A program made the position numbers and the translations under genes. Of a stretch of DNA of 64,000 bases, positions 25,729 through 35,609 are shown in pieces; the first letter of the stretch is position 1, and each line of letters begins with the position of its first letter. The DNA comes from Hyphomicrobiales bacterium 4NK60-0047b (GTDB lineage: Bacteria > Pseudomonadota > Alphaproteobacteria > Rhizobiales > HXMU1428-3), in assembly GCA_040367435.1 (NCBI GenBank), contig BAABWY010000001.1, forward strand, positions 682,001 through 746,000. The letters are read 5' to 3'. The notes beneath the pieces were generated by a model. That model saw nothing but the letters and a program-made list of their open reading frames with translations. It was not told where the DNA came from and did no database searches.

Positions 25729-27093
25729 ATGCGTCGCGTGTCAAATTTGAGTGCAAAAGCACTTGCAAGTCTTGCCTTAACTGGCCTTGTTTCCCTTTAT
25801 TCCTCTCAAGCACATTCATCGGATCTTTCTTTTGAAGACGGTGAAAGATATTACGAACATTCAATGAAAGATGAGCCGACAAGTGTTCTTCCAGATCATT
25901 GGTTCGTCACCGCAAACACAGCCTATGCCGATGTTATTCTTGATTATGATGAAAACATAACAAGTAAAGCGATCGATCAACTTATCTTTCGCAAAAACGG
26001 GCACATTAAAAACAAAAAAGTCTATATATCAGGCCTTTTGAAGGGATCTTATCTGGGTGAATGGACCAATACAGAGAACGCATTCCCTATTCTAACGCGT
26101 TTCCCAACTCATGCCACCGGCACATCAGCTCATGGCTTCTTCGTAGATAATGCAGCCCTTGCGTTCACTGCAACACCAACTGATTACCTAACCATTTTCG
26201 CTCAACTTGAGTATCACGAAACTCGTTTTGATAGCCAAGACGAAATCCAATTAAGAAGAGGTTACGTGACGTTAGGTGATCTAAACCGCTCACCTCTCTA
26301 TCTAACATTTGGTCGCAAAACCATTAACTTCGGTGATTTTGATCAATACAATCCATTTTCTCAGAACATCAACAATCACTTCTTTAGAGCTGAAAGTGAT
26401 GGCGTGATTGCAGAAGTTGGTTACGTCAGCAAGCTCATGCACCTCTCAGCCACTGCCATTTCTGGTGGCCGCCATCTGCGCACAGCCGATACAGCTAACA
26501 AAGATGATATCGACAACTTCGCACTGAATGGTGACATCTTCATCCCTGTTAGAGAAGACATGACTTTAAAAATAGGTGCCGGTTACCTTCATGGCACAAT
26601 CTACAATCACACTTTGCCACATCACCCTGGTCCGGAAATTGATTGCCCAGTAACACCTGGCACGCAAGGTGTTCCAAAATGCCGCGGCCGCAATGCCGCA
26701 TGGGATATTCGCGCTGAGTTCACATCACCAATGTTCGATATTATGGCTGAGTACACAGCAACTGTAGACCCATGGCCAGCAACCAACCAAAAGCTAGAAG
26801 CTTTTACAGTCCAAGGGCGCTATAAAACTGAGCTTTATGATCACAAAACACATTTCACTGTGAGCTATAGTCACTCTGATATTGGCCCATTCCAAACTGG
26901 TGGTCCAGGCTCTCCAACATTTGATGCTATTGAACAAATCATTGGTGGTGTGGAGGTCTTTATCAATCCAAACTTCTCAGTGGGTATTGAATATTCACAC
27001 AACACTGGTTTCGCTCCTTTAATCAATATCACAGATGTTGCAAAAGATGCAGAAGCCGATCAACTAGTTATCGGAGGTCGTGTCGTATTTTAA
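25729..27093 (+). CDS. Outer membrane beta-barrel porin (LbtU-like)
   Basis: The 454-residue protein has a cleavable signal peptide (residues 1-30, ending SSQAHSS) and then alternating amphipathic strands rich in aromatic residues. It ends in a C-terminal phenylalanine (VIGGRVVF), the signal for outer membrane assembly. Segments such as LYLTFGRKTINFGDFDQYNPF and YLTIFAQLEYHETRF resemble the LbtU/porin family first described as a legiobactin receptor. Substrate is unknown. It has its own promoter region with GGAG 12 bases before the ATG and a strong terminator. A MarR regulator gene lies convergently downstream. Confidence 0.75.
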   Translation: MRRVSNLSAKALASLALTGLVSLYSSQAHSSDLSFEDGERYYEHSMKDEPTSVLPDHWFVTANTAYADVILDYDENITSKAIDQLIFRKNGHIKNKKVYISGLLKGSYLGEWTNTENAFPILTRFPTHATGTSAHGFFVDNAALAFTATPTDYLTIFAQLEYHETRFDSQDEIQLRRGYVTLGDLNRSPLYLTFGRKTINFGDFDQYNPFSQNINNHFFRAESDGVIAEVGYVSKLMHLSATAISGGRHLRTADTANKDDIDNFALNGDIFIPVREDMTLKIGAGYLHGTIYNHTLPHHPGPEIDCPVTPGTQGVPKCRGRNAAWDIRAEFTSPMFDIMAEYTATVDPWPATNQKLEAFTVQGRYKTELYDHKTHFTVSYSHSDIGPFQTGGPGSPTFDAIEQIIGGVEVFINPNFSVGIEYSHNTGFAPLINITDVAKDAEADQLVIGGRVVF

Positions 27094-27126
27094 TTCCCTT
27101 TAAAATCGACGAATGAACTCCACTAT

Positions 27127-27234
27127 AAAAGCGTTTCTTTCATGTGCCTCACTTAAAAGGCAGTCACTTAAGTCAACCTGTCCCCCAAAAGACTTTGACA
27201 AGACAAAAGACCCAGCATGAAAGAAACGCTTTTT
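27127..27234. terminator. Long-stem bidirectional terminator
   Basis: An 18-bp perfect stem, AAAAGCGTTTCTTTCATG (27127-27144) with CATGAAAGAAACGCTTTT (from 27217), closes a loop of about 70 bases and is flanked by A- and T-runs. It can terminate both the porin gene and the convergent marR-like gene. Confidence 0.75.
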
Positions 27235-27250
27235 ATTTTAAAAAAATAGT

Positions 27251-27688
27251 TTAGGTCTCATCAATCTCTTCATTTACCAGCTCATAATATCCCGGTAAGA
27301 TTTCGTACAATTTACTTCTTCCCAAGTCCGTGAGAGAAATTTTCTTAGCGCGGCCATCACTCTCACAATCACTTACCGCTACAAACCCTACTTTTTCAAG
27401 TGATTTCAAAGAATTCGAGATAACTGGTTTTGAAACATCAAGTCGGCGAACCAAATCACTAATAACAAAATCTTCCTGCTCTGGTTCACGATCCAAAACA
27501 ATCAATATTAAAAACCTGGTTTGAGAAAGATTATAGGTCATGAAGTAAGCCTCTAACTTTCTAATAAACAAACTCGCACGACGAAGCATGATTAAAACTT
27601 CATCAGTTTTATCAATATCCATCTCAGGAAACTTGTCAGCATAACGTTGCATCATTTTCTTAGTCGGAAGTTCTTTTAAAAAAAACAT
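27251..27688 (-). CDS. MarR family transcriptional regulator
   Basis: The 145-residue protein has the winged-helix layout of MarR: an N-terminal dimerisation helix pair, LSQTRFLILIVLDREPE, the recognition part ISDLVRRLDVSKPVISNSLKSLEKVGFVAVSD, a wing with SDGRAKKISLTDLG, and a C-terminal helix. It would bind DNA as a dimer and respond to a small ligand. The phzF-like gene starts upstream on the same strand, about 50 bp away, and could be in the same transcript. Its target is not known; the convergent porin gene is one candidate. Confidence 0.88.
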   Translation of the reverse strand: MFFLKELPTKKMMQRYADKFPEMDIDKTDEVLIMLRRASLFIRKLEAYFMTYNLSQTRFLILIVLDREPEQEDFVISDLVRRLDVSKPVISNSLKSLEKVGFVAVSDCESDGRAKKISLTDLGRSKLYEILPGYYELVNEEIDET

Positions 27689-27740
27689 CGAAGCTTTATT
27701 TCCACTAAATCATAAATAAACATGAGCTCAAAAACTCACC

Positions 27741-28649
27741 TTACACCAATTCACCACTTGCCACCAAAACAGCCTTACCCCCCAATCGAACAAGCTTAAT
27801 TCCTTTTGATTGGAACTCAACTTCTAGTTTTAAAAAGCTAGGCCTCTCCATTTCAAAACCTTGCTCGATTATTGTTTCATACTTGGTTTGCGCATCAATT
27901 TCAAACGCCTCAATAACACGAGAAAAGCCAACTGCCGCCGCCCCCGTAGCCGCGTCTTCCATTATACCAAAATCAGGAGCAAACATCCGCGCATGATATC
28001 CACTATCCGCGCGAGCTCCCCCCCGGCAATAAACATATACCCCCACAGGGTTACTCTTTGAAAAAGCATTTTTCCAATAGGCAAAATTGGGAGATACTTG
28101 CCTCACTAGGGAAAGGTTTTTCAAAGGCACATAAACAAAACGAATACCAATTTCAGCACTCATCACTTTATGATTTTCAAAACCAACATCTTGAATATCA
28201 ACACCAAGTGCATCAGCAACCAGATCGACCTCAGGCACAGAACTAATCAATTTAGGAAGAGCCGGCACATCAAACTCCGCATAACAAGCCTTCCCAGAAG
28301 AGACAGATACTGCACATCGCACGGGTCCAATTTCTTCATCCAAAACCAATAGAATATCAGAGCCGCTATTTTGTTCCTGAGCTTTAAATGAGCCAAGCAA
28401 AAAAGCAGTTCCGATTGTTGGATGTCCTGCAAAAGGAATTTCCGAAGAAGGTGTAAAAATGCGCGCCTTTGCAGCAGCCGTTGGGTTCTCACTAGATTGT
28501 AGGAATACAGTTTCAGAAAATCCAAATTCTTTAGTAATCGCAAGCATTTGCTCAGAAGTCAGCCCATCAGCGTCTTCAACAATCGCCAACTGATTGCCTT
28601 CATAAGCTTGGTCAGTAAAAACATCAAGAATATGAAATTTCCGTCCCAT
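27741..28649 (-). CDS. PhzF family isomerase/epimerase-like protein
   Basis: The protein (302 residues from ATG 28649, which has GGAG 7 bases upstream) matches the PhzF fold: FHILDVFTDQAYEGNQLAIVEDA with the catalytic-type Glu after FGFSETVFL, RIFTPSSEIPFAGHPTIGTAFLL, and a second half with ARMFAPDFGIMEDAATGAAAVGF. PhzF itself isomerises a phenazine precursor, but most bacterial members are of unknown role or act as epimerases on amino-acid-like substrates. No phenazine genes are present. The open frame extends 15 codons further upstream but lacks a ribosome binding site there. Confidence 0.88.
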   Translation of the reverse strand: MGRKFHILDVFTDQAYEGNQLAIVEDADGLTSEQMLAITKEFGFSETVFLQSSENPTAAAKARIFTPSSEIPFAGHPTIGTAFLLGSFKAQEQNSGSDILLVLDEEIGPVRCAVSVSSGKACYAEFDVPALPKLISSVPEVDLVADALGVDIQDVGFENHKVMSAEIGIRFVYVPLKNLSLVRQVSPNFAYWKNAFSKSNPVGVYVYCRGGARADSGYHARMFAPDFGIMEDAATGAAAVGFSRVIEAFEIDAQTKYETIIEQGFEMERPSFLKLEVEFQSKGIKLVRLGGKAVLVASGELV

Positions 28650-28705
28650 AACAACTCCAGATTTTAAATATAAATTGAAAGCAAAGGCTAACACAAACCA
28701 TAAAA

Positions 28706-28780
28706 AAACACCGCTTCTTTTTCAAAAAGCAGTGTTTAAAACATTAACCACAAAAAAACGCCCCTTTAAAAAGGAGCGTT
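28706..28780 (-). terminator. Two tandem terminator hairpins downstream of ilvC
   Basis: On the minus strand two stems in a row, AACGCTCCTT-TTT-AAAGGGGCGTT followed by TTTTTTTG, and AAACACTGCTT with AAGCGGTGTTT followed by T7, lie between the end of ilvC and the start of the phzF-like gene. They would end the ilv transcript. Confidence 0.8.
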
Positions 28781-28800
28781 TTAGAATTATCTAACCTTAC

Positions 28801-28939
28801 GAAGAAGGAGCTCAGCCTTAGTCCGGTTGCTGGTGGGCAACTGAAGGACAAAAAAGGCTGAGGGACATGAGCTTTAGCAGCGCGGGTGCTTTGTGGGCAA
28901 CCTCAAGCGCCACTAAAAAGCAATAGCCGTGGGAGAAAA
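28801..28939 (+). repeat. Composite structured repeat with two nested short hairpins
   Basis: The linkers GAAGAAGGAG (28801), GGGACATGA (28862) and AATAGCCGTGGGAGA (28922) frame two stems. Stem 1 is CTCAGCCTT (28811-28819) with AAGGCTGAG (28854-28862) and holds GTCC-GGTTGC-TGGTGG-GCAAC-TGAA-GGAC in its loop. Stem 2 is GCTTTAG with a near-complement CTAAAAAGC and holds GCGC-GGGTGC-TTTGTGG-GCAACC-TCAA-GCGC. This copy lacks the middle stem 3 region seen in the longer copies. Confidence 0.75.
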
Positions 28940-28951
28940 AGAAGCTAGCCT

Positions 28952-29980
<1,029 letters not shown>

Positions 29981-30145
29981 TTACCTTTTTCTTCGTCAAT
30001 TTTGCCCAACACTGGCTTCAATCTAGTTAAAGTCAATCCGTGGAATGACCCTTATAAATGAAGACAAATGAGAGGCAAAACATTTTCTCTATCCCATTAG
30101 TGATTGGGCGTAATGCCCAAACTCATCCTTGTCAATGTTCAATGC

Positions 30146-30889
30146 CTAAATTTGATGCCCTAGCTGCGTTAAATACCGCTTTACGGTCTCTTTAACGCCA
30201 AAAACCAAGCAATCAGCCGTAAAACAATGACCAATCGACGTCTCTGCAATCCCAGGCACTCGTTTTACAAGTGCGGGTAAATTGGCCAAAGTTAAATCAT
30301 GCCCAGCATTTACTTCAATACCGGCAGCTTTAGCTGCAGCAAATGTCGCCTCAATCCGGTCCAACTCTTCTTGAATATGAGTGTCTTTTACCAAAGCCCC
30401 ATAAGGCCCCGTATAAATTTCAACTCGGTCAGCCCCGACTGATGCCGCCTCAGTTACAACCTTTGGGTCCGTATCAACAAATAAAGACACACGGCATTGA
30501 GCCTCATGCGCAATGTTAATCACATTTGTTAGCATCTCTTTATTTGCAGCCACATCCCACCCATGATCAGATGTATTCTGTGAAGGATCATCAGGAACAA
30601 ATGTCACCTGATCAGGGCGAATATCTAAGATTACCGCCATAAAGCGATCATCAGGATATCCCTCAATATTAAACTCTTTTAAAGGATAGCGCTCAGTGAT
30701 CATCTCTTTAAGATCATACACATCTTGCCGTCTGATATGCCGCTCGTCTGGCCGAGGATGAACAGTCAAGCCATGCGCACCAGCGTCCAGCGCCAGTGCA
30801 CCAATACCAGTTACACTTGGCCACGACAAATCTCTCCTGTTTCTCAACAGAGCAATTGCATTTAAATTTACACTTAAATGAGGAGCCAT
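30146..30889 (-). CDS. pdxJ: Pyridoxine 5'-phosphate synthase PdxJ
   Basis: The 247-residue TIM-barrel protein carries LSVNLNAIALLRNRR, GAHGLTVHPRPDERHIRRQDV, FNIEGYP, QVTFVPDDP, RVSLFVDTDP, VEIYTGPYG, VNAGHDLTLANLP and ETSIGHCFTADCLVFG, covering the known active-site segments. It joins 3-amino-2-oxopropyl phosphate and deoxyxylulose phosphate to make pyridoxine phosphate. In many proteobacteria pdxJ is linked to acpS; here it lies between ilvN and ilvC, whose upstream transaminase steps need PLP, although a functional link is only a suggestion. Confidence 0.95.
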   Translation of the reverse strand: MAPHLSVNLNAIALLRNRRDLSWPSVTGIGALALDAGAHGLTVHPRPDERHIRRQDVYDLKEMITERYPLKEFNIEGYPDDRFMAVILDIRPDQVTFVPDDPSQNTSDHGWDVAANKEMLTNVINIAHEAQCRVSLFVDTDPKVVTEAASVGADRVEIYTGPYGALVKDTHIQEELDRIEATFAAAKAAGIEVNAGHDLTLANLPALVKRVPGIAETSIGHCFTADCLVFGVKETVKRYLTQLGHQI

Positions 30890-30947
30890 AATGCTAGCCT
30901 AAAACTTCCAGGAAAAAGTATGAGTTAATTTGAAAAACAGATTTAGC

Positions 30948-31469
30948 TTATTCGCCCATTTTCTCAGAGCCACGAGAAATAGCCGCAATACCAGTACGCG
31001 CCACTTCAACAAGACCAAGAGGTTTCATAAGCTGAATAAACTGCTCAATCTTGCCAGACTTACCTGTAATCTCAAAAACAAAATGGTCAATCGAAGCATC
31101 AACAACTTGCGCCCGAAACGCTTCAGCAAGCCGCAAGGCTTCAACCCGGTTATCACCCTTGCCAGCAACTTTAACTAGCGCAAGTTCGCGCTCAAGCGCG
31201 CGCCCTTTCACGGTTAGGTCAGTCACATGGTGTACAGGAATCAACCGAGAAAATTGAGCCTTAATCTGCTCAATCACCATTGGTGTTCCCTCAGTTACAA
31301 CAGTAATGCGAGATAAGTGTTTTTCGTGAGACGTCTCCGTCACAGTTAAACTATCAATGTTATAACCACGTCCAGAAAACAGCCCAATAACCCGTGCCAA
31401 AACGCCAGGTTCATTGTCAACCAAAGCAGATAATGTATGCTTTTCAGTTTGATCAGTTTCAGTGCTCAT
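30948..31469 (-). CDS. ilvN: Acetolactate synthase regulatory subunit
   Basis: The 173-residue protein has an N-terminal ACT domain (LSALVDNEPGVLARVIGLFSGRGYNIDSLTV, residues 12-42) and the C-terminal ALS small-subunit domain with ELALVKV, RVEALRLAEAFRAQVVDAS and FVFEITGKSGKIEQFIQLMKPLG. It binds valine and tunes the catalytic subunit encoded directly upstream (ilvB). About 100 bp lies between the two genes, longer than usual. The size fits IlvH/IlvN of alphaproteobacteria. Confidence 0.95.
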   Translation of the reverse strand: MSTETDQTEKHTLSALVDNEPGVLARVIGLFSGRGYNIDSLTVTETSHEKHLSRITVVTEGTPMVIEQIKAQFSRLIPVHHVTDLTVKGRALERELALVKVAGKGDNRVEALRLAEAFRAQVVDASIDHFVFEITGKSGKIEQFIQLMKPLGLVEVARTGIAAISRGSEKMGE

Positions 31470-31570
31470 AGAAATGCTCTAATCTTTTAATCTATTGTTC
31501 TATATATAATAATGGGAAATCGGTGCAATGACACAAATTCTTTATTTAGAGGTCCTTATTTGAAAAAGAT

Positions 31571-33337
31571 CTAAACAAGAACCTTACCCTCTTCTTTAAT
31601 CGCGCTCTGCAAATTCTCCGCCTCAACATCCGACGCAAGCAACATATTATTATGCGCTTCACCTGAAGGGATCATTGGGAAACAATTCGCAAGCTTTTCA
31701 ATCCGGCAATCAAAAAGAACAGGCTTGTCACACGCAATCATTTCCTTAATCGCATCATCAAGTTTTGCAGGATCATCACAGCGAATACCAACACCGCCAT
31801 AAGCCTCAGCTAATTTAACAAAGTCAGGCAACGCTTCAGAATAAGAATGAGAATAACGCCCACCATGCAACAGTTCCTGCCACTGACGAACCATGCCCAT
31901 AAATTCATTATTCAAAATGAAAATCTTGATAGGAAGGTTATATTGAACAGCTGATGACATTTCTTGCATGGTCATTTGAACAGATGCCTCACCAGCAATA
32001 TCAATCACCAATGCGTCTCGGTGGGCCACTTGAATGCCAAGAGCCGCAGGTAAACCATATCCCATCGTTCCCAAACCACCAGATGTCATCCACCTGTTTG
32101 GGTTCTCAAAGCCATAATATTGCGCCGCCCACATTTGATGCTGACCAACTTCAGTTGAGATATATGTCTCTTGATCTTTGGTTAGTTCATAAAGGCGCTC
32201 AATCGCATATTGCGGCATAATTGTTTTTTTAGACGGTTTATAACCAAGACACTTCTTGGAACGCCATTCATCAATCTGGCCCCACCAGGCTTTAAGTGCC
32301 TTTTTATCAATCTGTTCCGCTTTGTTTTTCCAAATGCGAACCATGTCCTCAAGAACATGTCCAACATCACCAATAATAGGGACATCAACAGGAACCGTTT
32401 TGTTAATTGAAGACGGATCAATATCGATATGAATTTTCTTCGAATTTGGAGCAAACGCATCTAATCGCCCGGTAATCCGGTCGTCAAAACGAGCGCCAAC
32501 ACAAACCATGACATCACAATCATGCATGGCCCAATTCGCCTCATATGTGCCGTGCATGCCAAGCATACCAAGCCATTGATCTGAACTCGCAGGATAAGCC
32601 CCAAGCCCCATCAAGGTAGAAGTAATTGGAACACCCGTCTTATCCACCAATTCTCGAAGCAATTCACAAGCATTCGGGCCAGAGTTGATCACACCGCCGC
32701 CTGTATAAAATAACGGCTTTTTAGCATTCGCCAGTAGATCAACCGCTTCGCGAATGGCGCTTTGTTCACCCTTCACAACAGGTCTATAAGTCCGATGCTT
32801 AATTTTCTTAGGGCCAACATATTCACCAAGTGCAAATTGAATATCTTTAGGAATATCAATCACAACTGGGCCAGGTCTGCCGCTCGACGCCACATAAAAA
32901 GCTTCATGCATAACACGAGCTAAGTCATTCACATCTTTAACTAAATAGTTGTGCTTAGTACAAGGCCGCGTGATCCCAACCGTGTCACATTCCTGAAATG
33001 CATCCGTTCCAATCAAGTGACTTGGAACTTGCCCAGTGATACAAACCAAAGGAATAGAATCCAACAGCGCATCAGCCAAACCAGTAACGGCATTCGTAGC
33101 CCCTGGACCAGATGTCACCAAAAGGACACCGACTTTGCCAGTTGAGCGTGCATATCCTTCAGCCGCATGAGCAGCACCCTGCTCATGACGGACCAGAATA
33201 TGCTCGATTTTTTCACTATTAAAAATCGCATCATAAATTGGCAAAACAGCACCACCTGGATATCCAAATATATGGTCTACCCCTTGATCTGCAAGAGCTT
33301 GCAGAACAATATCAGCGCCTGACAGTGTCCGTGACAT
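31571..33337 (-). CDS. ilvB: Acetolactate synthase catalytic subunit
   Basis: The protein (588 residues from ATG 33337, with GGAG upstream) is a thiamine diphosphate enzyme: [15 protein letters not shown], the catalytic Glu in [34 protein letters not shown], the FAD/middle domain with [15 protein letters not shown], and the TDP-binding stretch with [12 protein letters not shown] and EASVQM in place of the usual GDAS/GDGS start. It makes acetolactate or acetohydroxybutyrate from pyruvate, the first committed step of branched-chain amino acid synthesis. A 10-bp perfect hairpin lies in its 5' leader. An upstream in-frame start at 33373 is unlikely. Confidence 0.97.
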   Translation of the reverse strand: MSRTLSGADIVLQALADQGVDHIFGYPGGAVLPIYDAIFNSEKIEHILVRHEQGAAHAAEGYARSTGKVGVLLVTSGPGATNAVTGLADALLDSIPLVCITGQVPSHLIGTDAFQECDTVGITRPCTKHNYLVKDVNDLARVMHEAFYVASSGRPGPVVIDIPKDIQFALGEYVGPKKIKHRTYRPVVKGEQSAIREAVDLLANAKKPLFYTGGGVINSGPNACELLRELVDKTGVPITSTLMGLGAYPASSDQWLGMLGMHGTYEANWAMHDCDVMVCVGARFDDRITGRLDAFAPNSKKIHIDIDPSSINKTVPVDVPIIGDVGHVLEDMVRIWKNKAEQIDKKALKAWWGQIDEWRSKKCLGYKPSKKTIMPQYAIERLYELTKDQETYISTEVGQHQMWAAQYYGFENPNRWMTSGGLGTMGYGLPAALGIQVAHRDALVIDIAGEASVQMTMQEMSSAVQYNLPIKIFILNNEFMGMVRQWQELLHGGRYSHSYSEALPDFVKLAEAYGGVGIRCDDPAKLDDAIKEMIACDKPVLFDCRIEKLANCFPMIPSGEAHNNMLLASDVEAENLQSAIKEEGKVLV

Positions 33338-33363
33338 TCTAATCTCCAAATATTTAATATGAC

Positions 33364-33387
33364 AAAAGCTCAAAAAATTGAGCTTTT
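33364..33387 (-). other. Perfect hairpin in the ilvB leader
   Basis: AAAAGCTCAA and TTGAGCTTTT form a 10-bp stem with a 4-base loop, about 27 bases before the ilvB start codon. It has no T-run beyond the stem's own TTTT. It may terminate miaA transcription or be a leader element. No leader peptide rich in Ile, Leu or Val was found beside it. Confidence 0.4.
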
Positions 33388-33546
33388 CACCACACTAACC
33401 TAAAATTTAATGACTTAAAATAAATCACTTCAAAAAGATGAAAAATTCCAATAACCCAAAACCTTTAGATTAGTAGATTTTACCATCAAAAAAGCGAAAT
33501 ATTTAGTATATCAAGGCAGCCACACTAACCAATGCAAACACATAGG

Positions 33547-34485
33547 TCAACAGTCTTCGTGAATTTTCGAAAAAATTTCAGGCCTTAACCTTTTCATATG
33601 TTGCGCATCAAGCTGATTCCACGAAATCATATTACGTCTAAGCCATGTTAATTGACGTTTTGCGTAACGTCGTGTCTGTTGCTGCGCTAAAGCCACCGCA
33701 CAATCAAGCCCCATATCCCCCTTTAGAAATCCTGCAAGTTCAGGCACCCCAAGCGCCCGCATAATCGGTAAATTAGAATCAAAGCCAAGATCCAACAGAG
33801 CCTGCACTTCAGAAAGTCCGTTATCAGTGCCTTCAGCAGACACCATTTCTTTAAACCTACGGTCAATCCGTTCATACAAATGAGACCGCTCCCAACAAAC
33901 CACAAACCCATGTACATCTTTAAAGGACAATAAAGGTTCACTATTCGTTTCTTGCCAGTGTTTTAAAGACTTTCCCGTCCCCTCAATCACCTCAAGCGCC
34001 CTTATAATCCGCTGTGTATCCCCAGGCTTCAATTCTGTCGCCATCAAAGGGTCCTTGTCACTTAATATTTCATGAAGTCTTGGCGCTCCTAAGCGCTCAG
34101 CCTCATCTCGCCAAAATTTGCGAGTTTCATCAGCAATATCAGGAACTTGAGAAAGCCCTTCAAGCAAAGCTTTATAATAAAGCCCGGTCCCACCAACAAA
34201 TATCGGGCGCTTACCTATCGCCGCAATCTCATTTAATGTTTCATTTACATCCTCAAGCCACGCACCGGTTGAATAAGCTTGCTTGCCACTAACATGCCCA
34301 TAAAGCCGATGTGGCACGCACTCCATATCGCTAGTGGATGGCCGTGCCGAGAGAATTGATAGCTCATTATAAACCTGACAACTGTCAGCGTTTACAATCA
34401 CACCATTAAATTCTTCAGCCAAAGCCATGGCCAATGAAGATTTTCCACTCGCTGTTGCCCCGGCTATCAAAATAGGCTTTGTCAT
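33547..34485 (-). CDS. miaA: tRNA dimethylallyltransferase MiaA
   Basis: The 312-residue protein opens with the P-loop ILIAGATASGKSSLAMALA and continues with VIVNADSCQVYNELSILSARPS, HRLYGHVSG, STGAWLEDV, PIFVGGTGLYYKALLEGLS, GDTQRIIRALEV and the C-terminal QQQTRRYAKRQLTWLR segment. It adds the dimethylallyl group to A37 of tRNAs reading UNN codons. The order serB - miaA - ilvB, with serB divergent, is familiar from other alphaproteobacteria. Shared divergent promoter region with serB (34486-34629). Confidence 0.96.
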   Translation of the reverse strand: MTKPILIAGATASGKSSLAMALAEEFNGVIVNADSCQVYNELSILSARPSTSDMECVPHRLYGHVSGKQAYSTGAWLEDVNETLNEIAAIGKRPIFVGGTGLYYKALLEGLSQVPDIADETRKFWRDEAERLGAPRLHEILSDKDPLMATELKPGDTQRIIRALEVIEGTGKSLKHWQETNSEPLLSFKDVHGFVVCWERSHLYERIDRRFKEMVSAEGTDNGLSEVQALLDLGFDSNLPIMRALGVPELAGFLKGDMGLDCAVALAQQQTRRYAKRQLTWLRRNMISWNQLDAQHMKRLRPEIFSKIHEDC

Positions 34486-34629
34486 TAATTTTCTGTTCCT
34501 GAAAACGAAAGGGTGAGCGATGAAAACTAGCCCTTTTTAACTGAATAAAATTCGAATATAAGTTCGTTAAAAGAATGTAGTATTACCAATTTTTAAAACA
34601 CAACGTAATGAAATAGAGATAACCAATCA

Positions 34630-35550
34630 ATGTCACAATCAAAAACAGCTGCCATTCTGACCATCATCGCCCCTGAAGGACAAGCTTTACTCAATGACAC
34701 GATCATCTCAACTTTAAAAAACAATTTAAAAATAGAAAACGATCCTATTTGGCTATCAGTGGGTGATGCATTGGACCTGGAACTCAATGTTCCATGGATG
34801 ATGGAGAAAGCACCTAAAGATTTAAAGAACGATATAGCAGATTACCTAGAACCTTATCCCTTTGATTTCGCCTTGCAACAAAGTGAGCACCGCCGCAAGA
34901 AACTACTCATCTCAGATATGGATTCAACGATCATCGGTGAAGAGTGTATTGATGAAATCGCCCACATGGCTGGCATCAAACCCAAAATCGCCGCCATTAC
35001 AGAGCGCGCGATGCAAGGTGAAATTGAATTTGACGCGGCCCTTCGCGAACGCGTTGGCTTGTTAAAAGACCTTGATACCAAAGCTCTTGACACGGTCATC
35101 AGCGAGCGACTAAACCTCAACAAAGGCGCAAGAACCCTTGTTCAAACAATGGCCGCAAACAATGCCTATTGTGCCCTTGTCTCAGGTGGCTTCACCTTCT
35201 TTACAGAAAAAATAGCAAAACTAACTGGCTTCCATACAACTCAGGCCAACACCTTAGAAATTGAGAATGATAAACTCACCGGCAACGTCATCCCTCCAAT
35301 ACTAGGAAGCGCGGCCAAAAAACAAGCTCTTGAACAATTCATCAATGAGCAGAAAATTTTACCTGAAGATACACTAGCAGTGGGTGATGGTGCAAACGAT
35401 CTTGAAATGATCAAGGCCTCTGGCCTCGGCGTTGCGTATTACGCAAAACCAATTGTCGCAGCTGAAGCAGATGCCTCTGTCAATCACACAGACCTAACCG
35501 CACTGCTTTACATGCAAGGCTATAAAAAGTCAGACTTTTTTACTGATTAA
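34630..35550 (+). CDS. serB: Phosphoserine phosphatase SerB
   Basis: The 306-residue HAD-family protein has an N-terminal ACT-like region (1-85) and then the catalytic domain: motif I LLISDMDSTIIGEECIDE with nucleophile Asp, the cap AITERAMQGEIEFDAALRERVGLL, motif II ALVSGGFTFF and motif III AVGDGANDLEMIKASGLGVAYYAKP. It performs the last step of serine synthesis. Length is usual for alphaproteobacterial SerB. The ribosome binding site is weak (GAGA). Divergent from miaA. Confidence 0.95.
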   Translation: MSQSKTAAILTIIAPEGQALLNDTIISTLKNNLKIENDPIWLSVGDALDLELNVPWMMEKAPKDLKNDIADYLEPYPFDFALQQSEHRRKKLLISDMDSTIIGEECIDEIAHMAGIKPKIAAITERAMQGEIEFDAALRERVGLLKDLDTKALDTVISERLNLNKGARTLVQTMAANNAYCALVSGGFTFFTEKIAKLTGFHTTQANTLEIENDKLTGNVIPPILGSAAKKQALEQFINEQKILPEDTLAVGDGANDLEMIKASGLGVAYYAKPIVAAEADASVNHTDLTALLYMQGYKKSDFFTD

Positions 35551-35609
35551 TCTGTAGCGATTTGAAAAAATAGAGACCTTACAAAAAATAACGAAACAGA
35601 ATTAAGAAC

